Source: a bacterium (GTDB lineage: Bacteria; Vulcanimicrobiota; Vulcanimicrobiia; Vulcanimicrobiales; Vulcanimicrobiaceae). Taken from it: a stretch of 7,366 nucleotides of DNA. The number at the start of each line of letters is the position of its first letter. Positions within the stretch are counted from its first letter, which is position 1. The position numbers and the translations under genes are program-made. The notes under the pieces are model-generated. The model was given only the letters and a program-made list of their open reading frames with translations, was not told the origin of the DNA and did no database searches. The stretch is taken from the NCBI GenBank assembly GCA_021807645.1, contig JAKBCP010000031.1:1-7366 (forward strand), read 5' to 3'. Of this stretch, positions 6,081 to 7,366 are shown in pieces.

Positions 6081-7348
6081 TGTATCCGGTCGAGCGCGCA
6101 CAGGAAGCTTTGGCGCAATTCGGGATTCGTCAGGTCGATATCTGGCTCGATGGTGAAGGCGGCGCTCTACCGATCCTGGCAGCGCGCGCGACGAGCGAGG
6201 AAGAGAGCGCGCTCGGCTCATCGCCGGGCGAGATTCGCGAACGGATCGCGGCGGCGATCCCCGTTTTTTCCGGCGAACGCTTAGGGATGCCGCTCGTCGG
6301 TCCAACCGGTGCCTTCGGATATATCGAGTTTTTTAGCCCGCAGAAAATCACGCTTGGGGTGGCCGCACAGTTAGAGGCATGGAGCGACGATGTGGCACTC
6401 GCGCTCTCGACGGAGCGGGTCGCACACGAATTGGAGTCGCCGTCGCGTGGAGCGATTCTCGTCGCCGACGACGATGCCAATATCCGGCGCTTGCTGCTCG
6501 CACTGTTGACGCGTCGCGGATTCCGTGCGGCGGCGGTCGGAAACGGCGCCGATGCCTTCGAGCGTGCGGTCGCGGATCGGCCCGATCTCATCCTGCTCGA
6601 CTATCGCATGCCGATCCTCGACGGGCGTGACACGGCGGCAAAATTACGCGCCGACGCGCGCACGCGCGATATTCCGATCGTCATGGTGACCGCGCAGAGC
6701 GGGACCGAGGAGAAGGTCGCCGCGTTGGAGGCGGGAGCGCAAGATTATATTACGAAGCCGTTCGATCCGGAGGAACTCGTCGCACGCATAGCCGGGCATC
6801 TGCGCTGGCGCACCCTGCTCGCAGAGCCGTCTGTCCCACTCAAGCCCGAACCGACACACGCTGCCGGCGTTGCCTCCACTTCCGCTGCGGCAGCATCACC
6901 CGCAGCTGCGGCAGCAGCACCCGCGGCTACCGCGAGTGCGCCTGCGCCGCCCGTTGCCGGCGAGGAAGATGCAGGCTGGATCGCCGCCACGCACGCCGAA
7001 CAGCTCGGCCGCTTCGCCGAGGCGCTCGATCTCTATCTCGAAGAGGCCGAACGCGCGGAGCGTCAGTTGCAGCACGCCCGCGCGGCGATTGCCTTCCGCA
7101 GCGCTTCGGCGATGGCGGGGCGCCAACAGCAGCCCGATCTATCGAACAAGCTGTTGCGGCTCGCCGGTAAAATGTATCTGCAGTTAGCGGAGGATTCGAA
7201 GCAAGGGAAAGAGATCGCCGATGCTTACGTTAGTGCGGCAAAATGCTTTTTGCTCGCCGGAAATTTGCAACTCGCAAAAAAGTCGGTCTCGATCGCCGAG
7301 TCGATGACCTCGGTGATCGGGGACGACCGTCCCTCCTCAATCCTCTAA
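6080..7348 (+). CDS. Orphan response regulator: degenerate GAF - REC - Ala/Pro linker - TPR-like helices
   Basis: This 422-residue cytoplasmic signalling protein starts at a GTG sharing one base with the previous stop codon (TAGTG), with GGAG at 6066-6069 as ribosome-binding site. Residues 1-115 resemble a shortened GAF sensor domain (ERLGMPLVGPTGAFGYIEFF, then a helix VAAQLEAWSDDVALAL). A complete receiver domain covers 124-245: acidic pair Asp130/Asp131 (ILVADDDANIRR), phospho-acceptor Asp174 (LILLDYRMP), Thr204 (VMVTAQ) and Lys226 (ITKPFDPEEL), so it should be phosphorylatable. Residues about 255-293 are a low-complexity Ala/Pro linker. Residues 296-411 form amphipathic helices resembling TPR units, such as AYVSAAKCFLLAGNLQLAKKS (382-402). 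There is no DNA-binding, GGDEF, EAL or histidine-kinase domain, and no kinase gene nearby, so output is probably by protein-protein contact. Its place behind an envelope-glycan operon suggests control of polysaccharide synthesis or export, which is inference. Confidence 0.88.
   Translation: MYPVERAQEALAQFGIRQVDIWLDGEGGALPILAARATSEEESALGSSPGEIRERIAAAIPVFSGERLGMPLVGPTGAFGYIEFFSPQKITLGVAAQLEAWSDDVALALSTERVAHELESPSRGAILVADDDANIRRLLLALLTRRGFRAAAVGNGADAFERAVADRPDLILLDYRMPILDGRDTAAKLRADARTRDIPIVMVTAQSGTEEKVAALEAGAQDYITKPFDPEELVARIAGHLRWRTLLAEPSVPLKPEPTHAAGVASTSAAAASPAAAAAAPAATASAPAPPVAGEEDAGWIAATHAEQLGRFAEALDLYLEEAERAERQLQHARAAIAFRSASAMAGRQQQPDLSNKLLRLAGKMYLQLAEDSKQGKEIADAYVSAAKCFLLAGNLQLAKKSVSIAESMTSVIGDDRPSSIL
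6884..6924 (+). repeat. Two-copy 21-nt tandem repeat in the regulator's Ala/Pro linker
   Basis: GCTGCGGCAGCATCACCCGC (6884-6903) recurs at 6905-6924 with one mismatch (T6896 against G6917), a period of 21 nt. It encodes AAAASPA followed by AAAAAPA in the flexible linker between the receiver and the TPR-like domain. The in-frame period would change linker length without disrupting the protein. Confidence 0.75.
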
Positions 7349-7366
7349 AAACGTGCGTTCGCTTCT

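Noticed and set aside
7349..7366. Terminator or next gene after the response regulator
   Set aside because: Only 18 nt remain; neither a hairpin nor a start codon with ribosome-binding site can be seen.

Overview
The window is a GC-rich bacterial segment with five genes, all on the + strand and densely packed. The organism is Gram-negative in architecture: it encodes a TonB-dependent outer-membrane receptor, a second probable outer-membrane beta-barrel and a secreted polysaccharide deacetylase. GC-rich composition, many GATCG pentamers and a CarboxypepD-regulatory-type receptor would fit an uncultured soil or peat lineage such as Eremiobacterota. That placement is an inference from general resemblance; there is no rRNA or marker gene here to fix it.

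Layout. (1) 18-764: a crotonase-fold acyl-CoA enzyme that looks more like a delta3,delta2-enoyl-CoA isomerase than a hydratase. (2) 765-898: an AT-richer gap of 134 bp leading into (3) 899-3532: a TonB-dependent receptor with a signal peptide, an N-terminal carboxypeptidase-regulatory-like beta-sandwich, a plug and a barrel with three close cysteine pairs. (4) 3533-3603: a short gap filled by a strong compound hairpin and then a purine-rich ribosome-binding site. (5) 3604-7348: three tightly coupled genes. The first is a PgaB/NodB-type polysaccharide deacetylase fused to a beta-propeller-like C-terminal half. The second is a 270-residue probable outer-membrane barrel that starts in an ATGA overlap. 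The third is an orphan response regulator (degenerate GAF, REC, Ala/Pro linker, TPR-like helices) that starts in a TAGTG overlap.

The most interesting unit is 3604-7348. A secreted de-N-acetylase, a small outer-membrane barrel and a regulator without a DNA-binding domain, all translationally coupled, suggest a compact module for modifying and exporting (or sensing) an exopolysaccharide. The usual synthase (a PgaC-like glycosyltransferase) is not in the window. The link to the upstream receptor is by proximity only, and the hairpin between them argues for at least partial transcriptional separation. No tRNA, rRNA, CRISPR array, insertion sequence or phage gene was seen.
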